NCBI RefSeq assembly: GCF_002270055.1
Contig: NZ_NIBG01000007.1
Span: forward strand, 62,001 to 126,000
Origin: Anaeromicrobium sediminis
GTDB lineage: Bacteria; Bacillota; Clostridia; Peptostreptococcales; Thermotaleaceae
Length of the DNA stretch: 64,000 bases
Direction: 5' to 3'
Shown: piece after piece, positions 1-8,526 of the stretch
Layout of the letters: each line of letters starts with the position of its first letter
Numbering within the stretch: position 1 is the stretch's first letter
Position numbers and translations under genes: made by a program
Notes under the pieces: generated by a model
Told to the model about the DNA's origin: nothing
What the model saw: the letters and a program-made list of their open reading frames with translations, nothing else
The model's database searches: none

Positions 1-327
1 GTAACAGGTTTTGTAAACATTTCCCAAGCTATTCCCATTATTATTGGTCAAAATATTGGAACTTGCGTTACTACCCTTTTTTCAAGTATAGTTACAAACA
101 TTGATGGTAAACGTACTGCTTTTATACATATTTTATTAAATATTCTTGGTACACTGACCATATACCCATTTATAAATACCTTGGCCACTGTATCCATAAA
201 ACTTTCTCCAGATAATGTGGTTAGGCAAATAGCCCATGCTCATACCCTTTTTAATATTTTCTTTGTAATATTATTTTTTCCATTCATAAAACCTATTGTA
301 TCCTTGTCTAAAAAAATAATAAAATAG
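1..327 (+). CDS. Na+/phosphate cotransporter family protein, C-terminal part
   Basis: This is an open frame that enters from the left window edge, so the start is missing. The visible 108 residues contain the phrase GQNIGTCVTT followed by hydrophobic segments. That glycine/glutamine-rich repeat is typical of the Na/Pi cotransporter (NptA/PNaS) family of membrane proteins that import phosphate with sodium. The frame ends in TAG and is followed at once by a strong hairpin terminator. The family call is inferred from this motif and the membrane character only. Confidence 0.75.
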   Translation, partial: VTGFVNISQAIPIIIGQNIGTCVTTLFSSIVTNIDGKRTAFIHILLNILGTLTIYPFINTLATVSIKLSPDNVVRQIAHAHTLFNIFFVILFFPFIKPIVSLSKKIIK

Positions 328-350
328 CTCGTCAAATTGACGAGCTATTT
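321..350. terminator. Bidirectional terminator between the cotransporter and the deacetylase gene
   Basis: There is a perfect 14-bp inverted repeat (AAATAGCTCGTCAA and its complement) around a single-base loop. It carries T-rich sequence on the plus side and A-rich sequence on the other. It serves two convergent genes. Confidence 0.85.
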
Positions 351-352
351 TA

Positions 353-1465
353 TTATTTATTTTCTTTATTTAATTCATAAGTCCTTATTTCTTTATCTGT
401 AATTTTACTTTTATCTAATACATCTTCATAATTCTTTGGTATCGTAATTATATCTTTATCTCCATCAGAAATATATCTTGTCCTATTTCCCTTTTCAAAA
501 TGTTTAAACCAATCATACATTCCAACACCGTCTACATACTTTTGTAAATCACTAGCTCTAACTCTGTGAATTGCCAGAGAGTTAAACTTTGAATGATAAG
601 GAGACTTATATGGATCCCATCCCACATTTAATATGGCAATATTTTCATATTTAACTCCATCATATTCTCCCTTTTCTAAGTACTTATATAACTCCTTATT
701 TTTAGGTCTTGATCCAAAAGGCAATGCCATTGTATTTACTTCATAATCTGGCACATACTTCTTAACCAGCTTTACAATTCCAACAATTTCCTTTTGAATT
801 CTTTCAGGATCTGCCTTAGTAAAGTTTACATGAGTCGCAGTATGATTTCCAATATCCATTCCCTTCTCAACAATGTAGTTCAACTTATATTCTAAGTACT
901 TATCTTGCCCAAATGGAATATTGTCATTAACAAAAAACGTAACTTCCAATGGAAAATCCGGATGTTCCTTGTTAAACTCTTCTAATATAGCAACGGCACA
1001 ATTAGGGTCTATTTCAAATTCTCCATTTTCCTTTTCTATAATACTAAAATTATTTTCCCATCCATCATCAAAAGTTAATACAATAGGGGTAAATCCAGCT
1101 TCTACACTTATATTCCCTGTAGCATAATCCTTTAGACTTACTGGTCTATATCCATTTTCATACATATACTCTAAGTCTTTTCTTAGACCATCTGGCGTTC
1201 TAGTAAACTCTGCCTCTGGCTCCGACACACTATGATACATTAAAACCATAACTTGTCCTAATTCATTTGGTTTAATCTTTTGTAAATCTATTTCTTTTTT
1301 CTCCACAACTTTTTCTTCTGTATTTTCTACTTCCATTTTTTCTTCCACAGCACTATTATCTATTTTTTCATCTTTTACTTCCGCCTTCATATCATTTGTA
1401 CCACAAGCTGCAAATATTAATATGGGTAGTAAAATTAAAAAAATCATTTTTTTCATTGGCTTCAT
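353..1465 (-). CDS. Polysaccharide deacetylase (NodB domain) lipoprotein
   Basis: This is a predicted membrane-anchored carbohydrate esterase (CE4) that would remove acetyl groups from peptidoglycan or another surface glycan. The N-terminus MKPMKKMIFLILLPILIFAACG is a lipoprotein signal with lipobox FAAC, so the protein should be tethered outside the membrane. A charged linker rich in E and K follows (about residues 25-65), then the NodB domain: TFDDG (catalytic Asp and metal Asp), HTATH (metal His pair) and LPFGSRP. The gene has a strong ribosome site (AGGGGAGG) seven bases before ATG. The exact substrate cannot be read from the sequence. Confidence 0.88.
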   Translation of the reverse strand: MKPMKKMIFLILLPILIFAACGTNDMKAEVKDEKIDNSAVEEKMEVENTEEKVVEKKEIDLQKIKPNELGQVMVLMYHSVSEPEAEFTRTPDGLRKDLEYMYENGYRPVSLKDYATGNISVEAGFTPIVLTFDDGWENNFSIIEKENGEFEIDPNCAVAILEEFNKEHPDFPLEVTFFVNDNIPFGQDKYLEYKLNYIVEKGMDIGNHTATHVNFTKADPERIQKEIVGIVKLVKKYVPDYEVNTMALPFGSRPKNKELYKYLEKGEYDGVKYENIAILNVGWDPYKSPYHSKFNSLAIHRVRASDLQKYVDGVGMYDWFKHFEKGNRTRYISDGDKDIITIPKNYEDVLDKSKITDKEIRTYELNKENK

Positions 1466-1639
1466 TTTTTGTCCTCCCCTTTAAAAGTTATACAATTTTT
1501 TCTGTTTTTATATATTCCACCATATATTATACATGATAACATAATATACTATCATATTTGATTTACAAAATGGTTAAATTATTAATACAACATAATAATA
1601 TGTTGAAAAAAACACACTAAAAAATCAGGAGGGAAAATT

Positions 1640-1846
1640 ATGTCAAGAGGAAATAGAGCTGTAGTTCCAGAAGCAAGAATGGCTTTAAATCAAATGAAGG
1701 CTGAAATAGCAAGTGAACTTGGATTAGCAAACTATGAATCAATTGACAAGGGTAATTTAACTTCAAGACAAAATGGTTATGTTGGCGGATATATGACTAA
1801 AAAATTAGTTGAAACTGCAGAAAGAAATTTATCAGGAAAGATATAA
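1640..1846 (+). CDS. Small acid-soluble spore protein, alpha/beta type
   Basis: This 68-residue protein has the alpha/beta SASP signature: a central MKAEIASELG block and a C-terminal NGYVGGYMTKKLV block. These proteins coat and protect DNA in the dormant spore and are cleaved by the GPR protease at the first block during germination. The ribosome site AGGAGGG lies just upstream. A CATAATA element about 50 bp upstream could be the -10 of a forespore sigma-G promoter, but no convincing -35 is visible. The gene is monocistronic with its own terminator, and it shows that the host forms endospores. Confidence 0.95.
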   Translation: MSRGNRAVVPEARMALNQMKAEIASELGLANYESIDKGNLTSRQNGYVGGYMTKKLVETAERNLSGKI

Positions 1847-1865
1847 TACATTAAATTTAGTGTGA

Positions 1866-1895
1866 AAAAGGAATATGGCTTTCCATATTCCTTTT
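1866..1895 (+). terminator. Terminator of the SASP gene
   Basis: The hairpin has a stem of about 13 bp (AAAAGGAATATGG paired with CCATATTCCTTTT) followed by a T-rich stretch. Confidence 0.85.
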
Positions 1896-2081
1896 AATTT
1901 TTAGTATTTACATATAATTATTTAAAGATTCACTTGCTTATTATGAAATTTTAAATAGAAGACTACTTTTTAATTTGCTTTTTTTTTTGTATAATTATAT
2001 ATATACTAAAGTTTCATTTTAGAATATCTATAATCTATATTTTTTATGGGTATTCTAAACTTCTAAAGAGTAGGTGTTTAT

Positions 2082-2606
2082 ATGTTATGTAATAATACTA
2101 AAGAATTGGCAAATCACAAACTTGTTTTATTATACGTTCTTGATTCATTCTCAGTACCTTTGACTAATACGCAACTCACTGAGTTTGTAATGGAGAATGA
2201 TTATATGAATTATTTCATGTTCCAGCAGTTTTTATCAGATTTAGTTAAAATAGGAATGATAGAACATACCCAAAGTGAAAATACCTTTTTTTACTTAATT
2301 ACAGAGAAGGGTAAGAAAACTCTAGCTTATTTTAAAGAAAGATTAGGAGAATCTCTTATAAATAAATTAGACAAAGACATTTCCAAAAGAAGACATCTTT
2401 GGCTAAAGGAAACACAAATTTCTGCAGACTATGTAAAAAAACATGAAAAAGAATATATAGTTGATTTGAAAGTTGTAGAAAATGATATTACCTTAATTGA
2501 TTTAAAATTAAGCGTAGCATCTAACAAACAAGCAAAGCAAATCTGCGAAAAATGGAAAAATGATGCATCTAATCTATATGCTTCCATAATAAATTTAATA
2601 ATTTAA
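2082..2606 (+). CDS. DUF4364 family winged-helix-like protein
   Basis: This 174-residue protein matches the DUF4364 pattern found in Clostridia. Its N-terminal half (about 10-90) looks like a winged helix: NHKLVLLYVLDSF, NTQLTEFVMEN, QFLSDLVKIGMIE and FYLITEKGKKTL. The C-terminal half is mixed alpha/beta. Such proteins are thought to be transcriptional regulators, but no target is known to me. The ribosome site is weak (AGTAGGTG). A convergent terminator follows directly. The gene stands alone, so context adds nothing. Confidence 0.8.
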   Translation: MLCNNTKELANHKLVLLYVLDSFSVPLTNTQLTEFVMENDYMNYFMFQQFLSDLVKIGMIEHTQSENTFFYLITEKGKKTLAYFKERLGESLINKLDKDISKRRHLWLKETQISADYVKKHEKEYIVDLKVVENDITLIDLKLSVASNKQAKQICEKWKNDASNLYASIINLII

Positions 2607-2611
2607 ATTAG

Positions 2612-2640
2612 AAAAAACAGTTTCAAGAAACTGTTTTTTT
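2612..2640. terminator. Bidirectional terminator between DUF4364 and beta-propeller genes
   Basis: The stem AAAAAACAGTTTC pairs with GAAACTGTTTTTT around a two-base loop. The T run on the plus strand and the A run on the left serve both convergent genes. Confidence 0.85.
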
Positions 2641-2643
2641 AAA

Positions 2644-3594
2644 TTATATAACCACTATACAATTTGGTTCTTTACCTACTTTTATGGTCTGAACCATTTT
2701 TCTTCTATATTTATCTACTTCTATTATAGATAGGGTATTATCCTGTACATTACTAACTAATAAATATTTATAATTTGGTGTAAAGCTTATACTGCCAGGC
2801 ATCCTTCCCACATATATTCTATCTACTAATCTTTTTTCTTTTATACTAAATACGTTAACGGCATTTAATTCCGAATCTGTTATATACAGATTTTCTTCAT
2901 GTTTATCTAGTATGGCTTCTACCGGCATTTTTCCCACTCTAATTTTGTCTATTATTCTATATTCCTTAGTATCTAATAACGTAATACTACCACCTTCCAT
3001 ATTTGAAAAACTAGTATTTACTATAAATAAAATATTTCCCGCCTTGTTCAGAACCATATGATAGGGGTTCCCATTCACAGGTATAGTCTTTTCCATGTCA
3101 TTCACATTAGTATCTATAATCGTCATGTTATCTGATCCTAGGTTTAATACATACAACTTCTCCCTATCATTACTTAATTTTATATGGTGTGGCATATTTC
3201 CTGTAGGTATTTGAGTAAGTAATTCTCCCGTATCCATATCTAATATGGATATGGAGTTTGAATCTGTATTAGACACATAGATGGCTTTCTTTTTCTTACA
3301 AATGGCTATATGACTGGGGCAACTTCCTACGGCAAAATCTTTCACAACCTTATTTTGAATTAAGTCCACAACTCTTACACTAGAATCATGAGAATTTGTT
3401 GTATACAGATACTTATTATTATAGTCTAGTACAGCATCATGCGGTCCTAGGAATGGTTTTTTCCCTATAGCGGTCAGATAATGACTATATAAGTTTATCT
3501 TTTCTCTCTCATGAAACATGTCTAAATTTACTACAGATATGCTGTCCTCGCCCATATTAGCTACAAATGCTAAGTTTTTAAAATTCTCCCCCAT
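2644..3594 (-). CDS. YVTN/YncE-type beta-propeller protein
   Basis: This 316-residue protein is built from about seven 40-residue repeats of the form PxHxx(L/I)...LYVxN..DNxxSIID. Instances are GPHDAVLDYNNKYLYTTN, PSHIAICKKKKAIYVSN, MPHHIKLSNDREKLYVLN and NPYHMVLNKAGNILFIVN. This is the YncE/cytochrome-D1-like propeller. No signal peptide or membrane segment is visible, so it may be cytoplasmic or a spore component released by mother-cell lysis. A sigma-K-like promoter lies just upstream and supports a sporulation role. No active-site residues can be assigned. Confidence 0.8.
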   Translation of the reverse strand: MGENFKNLAFVANMGEDSISVVNLDMFHEREKINLYSHYLTAIGKKPFLGPHDAVLDYNNKYLYTTNSHDSSVRVVDLIQNKVVKDFAVGSCPSHIAICKKKKAIYVSNTDSNSISILDMDTGELLTQIPTGNMPHHIKLSNDREKLYVLNLGSDNMTIIDTNVNDMEKTIPVNGNPYHMVLNKAGNILFIVNTSFSNMEGGSITLLDTKEYRIIDKIRVGKMPVEAILDKHEENLYITDSELNAVNVFSIKEKRLVDRIYVGRMPGSISFTPNYKYLLVSNVQDNTLSIIEVDKYRRKMVQTIKVGKEPNCIVVI

Positions 3595-3630
3595 TCCTTC
3601 ACCCCTAAGATCAATGGCTTTACTTTATAT

Positions 3631-3657
3631 CATTTTATGCATAACTTTCTCTTATGT
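3631..3657 (-). promoter_or_regulatory. Possible sigma-K promoter of the beta-propeller gene
   Basis: On the minus strand AC is followed, after exactly 16 bases, by CATAAAATG. This resembles the mother-cell sigma-K consensus (AC, 16-17 bases, CATAnnnTA), with the last base off. It lies about 35 bp before the start codon. In DNA this AT-rich a chance match is possible. Confidence 0.4.
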
Positions 3658-3745
3658 GAATTCATATTGATTTTTTCCTGTAAATATATTAAAATCACCT
3701 TTAGATGCAAATTATGGGATACATAACTATATTAGGAGGGTCATA

Positions 3746-3997
3746 ATGAATATATATAAAACAGTAGGAACCTGTGCAAAGGAAATTGAATTTCATGTAG
3801 AAGATAATACTATAAAGGATGTAAAGTTTCAGGGAGGATGTCCTGGAAGCTTAACTGGGATAATGAGTCTACTTATAGGAACAGATGTGGATGTGGCCAT
3901 AGAAAGATTGAGAGGAATCACATGTGGAAGCAAAACTACATCTTGCCCAGATCAATTATCAAAAGCATTAGAATCATATAAGGCCTCTTTATTATAA
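3746..3997 (+). CDS. TSCPD domain protein, TIGR03905 family
   Basis: This small 83-residue protein matches the TSCPD family. It has the conserved cysteine pattern GTCAKE...GGCPGSLTG...GITCGSKTTSCPDQL, the last part being the TSCPD signature. The cysteines suggest metal binding. The same domain is found at the end of some vitamin-B12-dependent ribonucleotide reductases, but the free-standing form has no assigned function. It has a strong ribosome site (AGGAGGG) and an upstream TTGATT / TATTAAAAT promoter-like pair. It ends in a terminator hairpin shared with the gene to its right. Confidence 0.85.
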   Translation: MNIYKTVGTCAKEIEFHVEDNTIKDVKFQGGCPGSLTGIMSLLIGTDVDVAIERLRGITCGSKTTSCPDQLSKALESYKASLL

Positions 3998-4014
3998 AAT
4001 TCATGTAAATAAGA

Positions 4015-4041
4015 GAGATGGCTTTTAGTAAAAGCCATCTC
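4015..4041. terminator. Terminator hairpin overlapping the 3' end of the small gene
   Basis: The stem GAGATGGCTTTT pairs with AAAAGCCATCTC around a three-base loop. It serves the TSCPD gene and holds the last codons of the opposite small gene. The same stem word (AGCCATCTC / GAGATGGCT) recurs in the valS terminator near 11.5 kb. Confidence 0.7.
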
Positions 4042-4240
4042 CCATTAATATATTTTTATACAATGTCTCTTTTCCGCAATTTAAATTTCTTACCTTTGCT
4101 TCATATATCATCTCATCACAAATACGCATATTTTCTTCTAAATTTTCATAACACCTTATCTTCCGAAATACAATTTGTATATCTGAAATTAATTTTTCAT
4201 CTGTATATTTTTTATAAGGCCTAAATCTAATTAATTTCAT
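4025..4240 (-). CDS. Small hypothetical protein
   Basis: This is a 71-residue protein that I do not recognise. The start is set at the ATG that has GGAGG eight bases upstream, which drops nine residues from the longest frame. It begins MKLIRFRPYKKYTDEKLISD and is rich in charged residues. Helices are likely (SDIQIVFRKIRCYENLEENM), with three Cys and no membrane segment. The stop codon lies inside a terminator stem. It could be translated as the last gene after dapF, 56 bp downstream. Confidence 0.5.
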   Translation of the reverse strand: MKLIRFRPYKKYTDEKLISDIQIVFRKIRCYENLEENMRICDEMIYEAKVRNLNCGKETLYKNILMGDGFY

Positions 4241-4296
4241 ATAGAAAAACCTCCACTCATATTCCATTATATGAATGAAGATTCCTAATTATAACC

Positions 4297-5127
4297 TTAT
4301 ATTTTAAGTTCTCCCTCGCAGATAGTATTAGCATCTCCTGTCATGTATATTTCATAATCAGGACCAAGTTCTACCGTGAGTTTGCCGCCTTCTGTATTAA
4401 CCAATACTTTATTTTCTAAATTTCCTAACAGGTGACCTATTACTACAGATGCACAAGAACCAGTTCCACAACCTAGTGTCCTTCCAGCTCCCCTTTCCCA
4501 AGTAGATATATTAATAGTATTTCTATCTAATATTTCTATAAAGTTTACGTTAGTTTTTCTAGGGAATATATCTAATTTTTCTATTTTTCTTCCCAATTCA
4601 TTTACTAAAGTATTCTTTAAATCATCTACTATAATAACCGTATGTGGTACCCCCACTAAAATAGAAGATATGATCATATCTTTTCCGTCTACAGAAATTT
4701 TTTCATCTATTACCCTGTCCATTCCCATATGTACAGGAACTTTTTCTGCTTCAAATATGGCCTTTTCCATATCTACCTTTATGGTCCTGGCCACACCATC
4801 AGTCTCATCTATCCATATGGTCTTTATTCCACCTAGAGTCTCTACTTTAAAATATTCTTTTTTTAGTATATTATTGTCATATATAAATTTAGAGAAACAT
4901 CTTATACCATTACCACACATTTCTCCCCTAGATCCATCTGAATTGTAATATCTCATTTCTATGTCTGCCACATTACTATCTTTACATACCATAAGGCCAT
5001 CTGCACCTATACCAAAGTGACGATCACATACTTTTTTAGCTAACCCATTATAATCTTCTATTTCATATTCAAATCCATTTATTAATATAAAATCATTACC
5101 TGCAGCTTGCATCTTTGTAAATTTCAT
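4297..5127 (-). CDS. dapF: Diaminopimelate epimerase
   Basis: This enzyme interconverts LL- and meso-diaminopimelate in lysine and peptidoglycan synthesis. The 276 residues match the family length. The two catalytic cysteines are in place: Cys71 in GEMCGNGIRCF and Cys220 in GRTLGCGTGSCAS. The family motifs QAAGNDFILING and FGIGADGLM are also present. It lies 77 bp after lysA, with a GC-rich hairpin between them, and probably shares its transcript. The ribosome site is AGGGGTG. Confidence 0.97.
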   Translation of the reverse strand: MKFTKMQAAGNDFILINGFEYEIEDYNGLAKKVCDRHFGIGADGLMVCKDSNVADIEMRYYNSDGSRGEMCGNGIRCFSKFIYDNNILKKEYFKVETLGGIKTIWIDETDGVARTIKVDMEKAIFEAEKVPVHMGMDRVIDEKISVDGKDMIISSILVGVPHTVIIVDDLKNTLVNELGRKIEKLDIFPRKTNVNFIEILDRNTINISTWERGAGRTLGCGTGSCASVVIGHLLGNLENKVLVNTEGGKLTVELGPDYEIYMTGDANTICEGELKI

Positions 5128-5157
5128 TAAAACACCCCTATTTCATTTCCAAGTTAG

Positions 5158-5181
5158 GGGTTAGCAGCTAACTGCTAACCC
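5158..5181 (-). other. Hairpin between lysA and dapF
   Basis: GGGTTAGCAG pairs perfectly with CTGCTAACCC around a four-base loop. It has no T run on either side, so it is not a standard terminator. It may tune expression or stability between the two cistrons. Confidence 0.5.
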
Positions 5182-5204
5182 TATATAGATTATAACATAA
5201 GACC

Positions 5205-6482
5205 CTATATTACTTCCCTAGAAAGAATATCATCATATGTTTCTCTTCTAACTACTAATCTATCTACTCCATCCTTAATCATAACTACTGGTGGTCTAGG
5301 GATCATATTATAATTACTGGCCATAGAATAATTGTAGGCTCCTGTACTTTTTACTGCTATTATATCTCCTGGTTCTATCTCTGGTACTTCTAAGTCTTTG
5401 ATTAGTATATCTCCTGATTCACAACATTTTCCTGCAATAGTCACCTTATTAACTATTTCCTCATTCATCTTATTAGCTATAACTGCTTCATAATGAGCTT
5501 TATATAAAGCAGGTCTTGGATTATCTGGAAGGCCTCCATCTATTCCTATATATGTTCTTACGTTAGGAATTTCTTTTATAGCTCCTATTGTATATAGTGT
5601 AATTCCTGCTTCTCCTATAATCCATCTACCTGGTTCAATTATTACCTTTGGTCTTTTTAAATCAAACTCATTACATTTATTTTGGATTTCTTCCATAATT
5701 GGATCTACAAAATAGCTAAGGCCTCTAGGATTATCTTCCTTTGTATAGGCTATTCCAAAACCGCCTCCCACATTTAACTCTTCCGTTTCAAATCCTATCT
5801 TTTCTTTTACATCCTTTATTAATTCTAATAAAATATCTACTGCCATAAGATGAGATGTATTTTCAAAGAGTTGAGAGCCTACATGGAAGTGGAATCCTAA
5901 AAGATTTATATATTCCATATCCATAGCCATGTAAATAGCTTCAAATAGTATTTCTTCTTTAAGAGGTATTCCAAATTTAGAATCAATTTGCCCTGTAGAT
6001 ATATACTCATGGGTATAACTGTCTACTCCAGGAGTTATTCTAAATAAAATATCCATAACTTTATTTTCTTCAGCAGCCAATGCGTTTAATAATTCTAATT
6101 CATATAAATTATCAACTACCACTCGTCCAACATTACTCTTTATGGCCAATTCTATTTCATCTATAGTCTTGTTGTTTCCATGAAATATTACATTTTCCAT
6201 AGGAAACCCTGCCTTAATAGCCGTATACATTTCTCCACCAGATACTACGTCTATTCCAAGACCTTCTCTAGATACTATCTTGCACATTTCCTTTGTTAAA
6301 AAGGCCTTTGACGCATATACCGCCCTAGTATTTTCATATTTTTCTAAAAAGCTTCTTTTAATTTCTATACATCTATCTATTATATGGTCCTCTGACACTA
6401 CATATAAAGGAGTACCATATTTATTAACTAGTTCAACCGTATCACTTCCGTTAAATATAAAATTATTTTCTCTATTAATCAC
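5205..6482 (-). CDS. lysA: Diaminopimelate decarboxylase
   Basis: This is a PLP enzyme that makes L-lysine from meso-diaminopimelate. The chosen start is a GTG with a strong site (AGGGGAGG) nine bases upstream. A longer in-frame ATG at 6545 would lie inside the promoter. From that GTG the protein is 425 residues. PLP Lys59 is in VYASKAF, with HVGSQLF, the glycine-rich GGGFG, EPGRW and the partner-subunit cysteine in GKCCESGD. The gene forms a unit with dapF. A sigma-54 type promoter directly precedes it, and a sigma-54 activator gene lies upstream. Confidence 0.96.
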   Translation of the reverse strand: MINRENNFIFNGSDTVELVNKYGTPLYVVSEDHIIDRCIEIKRSFLEKYENTRAVYASKAFLTKEMCKIVSREGLGIDVVSGGEMYTAIKAGFPMENVIFHGNNKTIDEIELAIKSNVGRVVVDNLYELELLNALAAEENKVMDILFRITPGVDSYTHEYISTGQIDSKFGIPLKEEILFEAIYMAMDMEYINLLGFHFHVGSQLFENTSHLMAVDILLELIKDVKEKIGFETEELNVGGGFGIAYTKEDNPRGLSYFVDPIMEEIQNKCNEFDLKRPKVIIEPGRWIIGEAGITLYTIGAIKEIPNVRTYIGIDGGLPDNPRPALYKAHYEAVIANKMNEEIVNKVTIAGKCCESGDILIKDLEVPEIEPGDIIAVKSTGAYNYSMASNYNMIPRPPVVMIKDGVDRLVVRRETYDDILSREVI

Positions 6483-6529
6483 TGTAAACAACCTCCCCTT
6501 TAAGTCCCTTTTCATAACATAGCTAATAC

Positions 6530-6543
6530 GCAAAATCCATGCC
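6530..6543 (-). promoter_or_regulatory. Sigma-54 (-24/-12) promoter of lysA-dapF
   Basis: On the minus strand TGTGGCATGGATTTTGCGT has GG and GC separated by exactly ten bases. This matches the sigma-54 consensus TGGCAC-N5-TTGC at all but one key position. Transcription would start about 37 bases before the GTG of lysA. A TATAAT sits at 6546-6551 with no good -35. The words ACAAAAACGGAA and GTAAAAACGGAA upstream could be activator sites. Confidence 0.65.
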
Positions 6544-6632
6544 ACATTATAATTGGCCTTTTTACAGGGTTTGTTGTCCTACATTTTTTCATTTTCCGTT
6601 TTTGTGGAATTTTTATTTTAATATGCAAAAAA

Positions 6633-6671
6633 CAGTTCGTAAAAACGGAATCATTCCGTTTTTACGAACTG
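6633..6671. terminator. Strong terminator after the sigma-54 activator gene
   Basis: An 18-bp stem (CAGTTCGTAAAAACGGAA and its complement) has a three-base loop, and TTTTTT follows on the minus strand. It begins at the stop codon of the activator gene. It would isolate lysA from read-through. Confidence 0.85.
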
Positions 6672-8513
6672 CTAGATATTATATTTCTTTAATTTATCAT
6701 AAAAACTTGTTTTTTTAATATTTAAAGCTTCCATGGCCTTTCTTTTATCACCCTTATAAACCTTTAAAGTTTCCATTATAATATGCTTTTCTACTTCATT
6801 CATATGGTCCTTTAAAGTCTTTACAACAAACTCTTTCTCGTTATTATTTTTATCATTTCTTAGAAATAGATTATGTTCATGTATTATACTTCCCTCTGTT
6901 ACATTAACAGCCCTTTCCAACACATTTTCAAGTTCCCTTATATTACCTGGCCAATCATACTCAGCTAGATCATACATGGCTTTAGAAGATACCTTTTTAA
7001 CATTAAAATTTAATCTATCACATATATTCGGTAACATTTTTCTAACTAACTCATATATATCATCTTTTCTCTCTCTAAGAGGAGGAATATATATGGGAAA
7101 CACATTTATTCTATAATATAGATCCTCCCTAAAGGTCCCCTTTTTTATTTCATCTTCTAAATCTTTATTCGTAGCACATATTATACGAGCCTTGATTTCT
7201 AATTCAGCAGCTCCACCAACCCTATAAAAGGTCCTTTCCTGTAGGGCCTTTAATAGTTTAGATTGCATAACCTTTGGCATTTCACCTATTTCATCTAAAA
7301 ATATAGTTCCATCTTCAGCAAGCTGAAAATATCCCTTTTTCCCTTCCCTCTTAGCTCCAGTAAAGGCTCCTGCCTCATATCCAAAGAGTTCACTTTCTAG
7401 TAACTTCTCTGGAATAGAAGCACAGTTAACATGGATAAAGGGATTATTTTTTCTATTTCCATTTTTATGAATCAGTTTTGCCACCAAACTCTTTCCCGTT
7501 CCACTTTCTCCTAGTAAAAGAACTGTGGAATTAGTTTGTGAGCCCTTATGGACTAATTTCTTTACATCCTTCATTCCCTTACTATCGCCAATAATATCTG
7601 AAAAACTATCATCTATATCCTTTGTCTTATATAATACCTTTTCCATTCGTTCCAGATTGTCTATGGCTTCATCTCTTTCCTTCATTATCTTTTTAATAAG
7701 AGATGTATCCTCAACCTTAAGGGCTGCCCCTAATCGTTTATTCTCATAGTCTATTGGATATATGCTACATCTAGTAGGAATTCCGTTTATCTCAATAGAT
7801 TTATTTTTATAGCTTATTTTTTCTCCTTGAGCTGCTTTATAGAATTTATCTATCAATGGAGATTCATGTACATCATAAATATTTTTACCTACCACAGAAA
7901 AGGATTCTTGGCTCTTTCCTTTCCCTAGAAATTTTTTTCCATTTAAAAGAGCCTTTATACTTTCTCCCTTTGCCGTATAACCTCTACTTTGGCAGAACTT
8001 TACTTTGCGGCTTTTAGGATCTATGACTACCATATGGCCTATGGCGTAGATATAAGATAGTTTAAATTCTATCTTATCCACCATTATATTTACATACTTA
8101 TCTAAAAAATCAATCTCACACTCTATATCTAAGCCATGAAATTTTTCTATCAAGTTTAATACTTCTAAATTTTCCGCATTTTTTTCATAAACATATAGAG
8201 AGTCACTTTCTTCATATTTTCCAACACCTATAAAAGCACTTCCATTAGTTATTTTTTTATCTTTAATACCTATCTTTTCTAAATCTTTTTTCGATAAATA
8301 GCCATCATCTTTTCCAAGAGAATTATCTGCAATTATTACTATATCTCCCTTTTCTATTCTTCCAGAATCATGACTAATGCCATAGTTATTAAGTATTCCA
8401 AATATGCTTTTAGCTTTGTCATTATAAAGTTCTATTGATCCTGTAGAATCTATAAATATAAATCCCTCAGATATAACATCTGCAAATTGTCTAATAAAAT
8501 CTCTATTTAACAT
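6672..8513 (-). CDS. Sigma-54-dependent transcriptional activator with PAS-like sensor region
   Basis: This 613-residue activator uses ATP to open sigma-54 polymerase complexes. Residues 1-300 are a sensor region: a PAS-like start ([20 protein letters not shown]) and a second PAS-like block near 210-270 ([16 protein letters not shown]). The AAA+ domain shows Walker A GESGTGKS (335-342), the sigma-54 loop GAFTGA (382-387) and Walker [10 protein letters not shown] (404-412). A Fis-type helix-turn-helix ends the protein ([20 protein letters not shown]). The gene lies just upstream of lysA-dapF, whose promoter looks sigma-54 dependent, so that operon is the likely target. The signal is unknown. 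Confidence 0.93.
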   Translation of the reverse strand: MLNRDFIRQFADVISEGFIFIDSTGSIELYNDKAKSIFGILNNYGISHDSGRIEKGDIVIIADNSLGKDDGYLSKKDLEKIGIKDKKITNGSAFIGVGKYEESDSLYVYEKNAENLEVLNLIEKFHGLDIECEIDFLDKYVNIMVDKIEFKLSYIYAIGHMVVIDPKSRKVKFCQSRGYTAKGESIKALLNGKKFLGKGKSQESFSVVGKNIYDVHESPLIDKFYKAAQGEKISYKNKSIEINGIPTRCSIYPIDYENKRLGAALKVEDTSLIKKIMKERDEAIDNLERMEKVLYKTKDIDDSFSDIIGDSKGMKDVKKLVHKGSQTNSTVLLLGESGTGKSLVAKLIHKNGNRKNNPFIHVNCASIPEKLLESELFGYEAGAFTGAKREGKKGYFQLAEDGTIFLDEIGEMPKVMQSKLLKALQERTFYRVGGAAELEIKARIICATNKDLEDEIKKGTFREDLYYRINVFPIYIPPLRERKDDIYELVRKMLPNICDRLNFNVKKVSSKAMYDLAEYDWPGNIRELENVLERAVNVTEGSIIHEHNLFLRNDKNNNEKEFVVKTLKDHMNEVEKHIIMETLKVYKGDKRKAMEALNIKKTSFYDKLKKYNI

Positions 8514-8526
8514 ATGTATTCCTCGC

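Noticed and set aside
921-1127. Plus-strand open frame opposite the deacetylase gene
   Set aside because: It lies wholly inside the well-supported minus-strand gene, lacks a ribosome site and has no recognisable protein features.
5158-5181. Hairpin after lysA as an intrinsic terminator
   Set aside because: It has no T run on either strand; kept only as an intercistronic hairpin.
6482-6545. Longer lysA start at the upstream ATG
   Set aside because: The extra 21 residues would overlap the -24/-12 promoter and lack a ribosome site, whereas the GTG at 6482 has a strong one.
6483-6632. Lysine riboswitch before lysA
   Set aside because: The leader is far too short after the proposed promoter and shows none of the conserved lysine-aptamer words.
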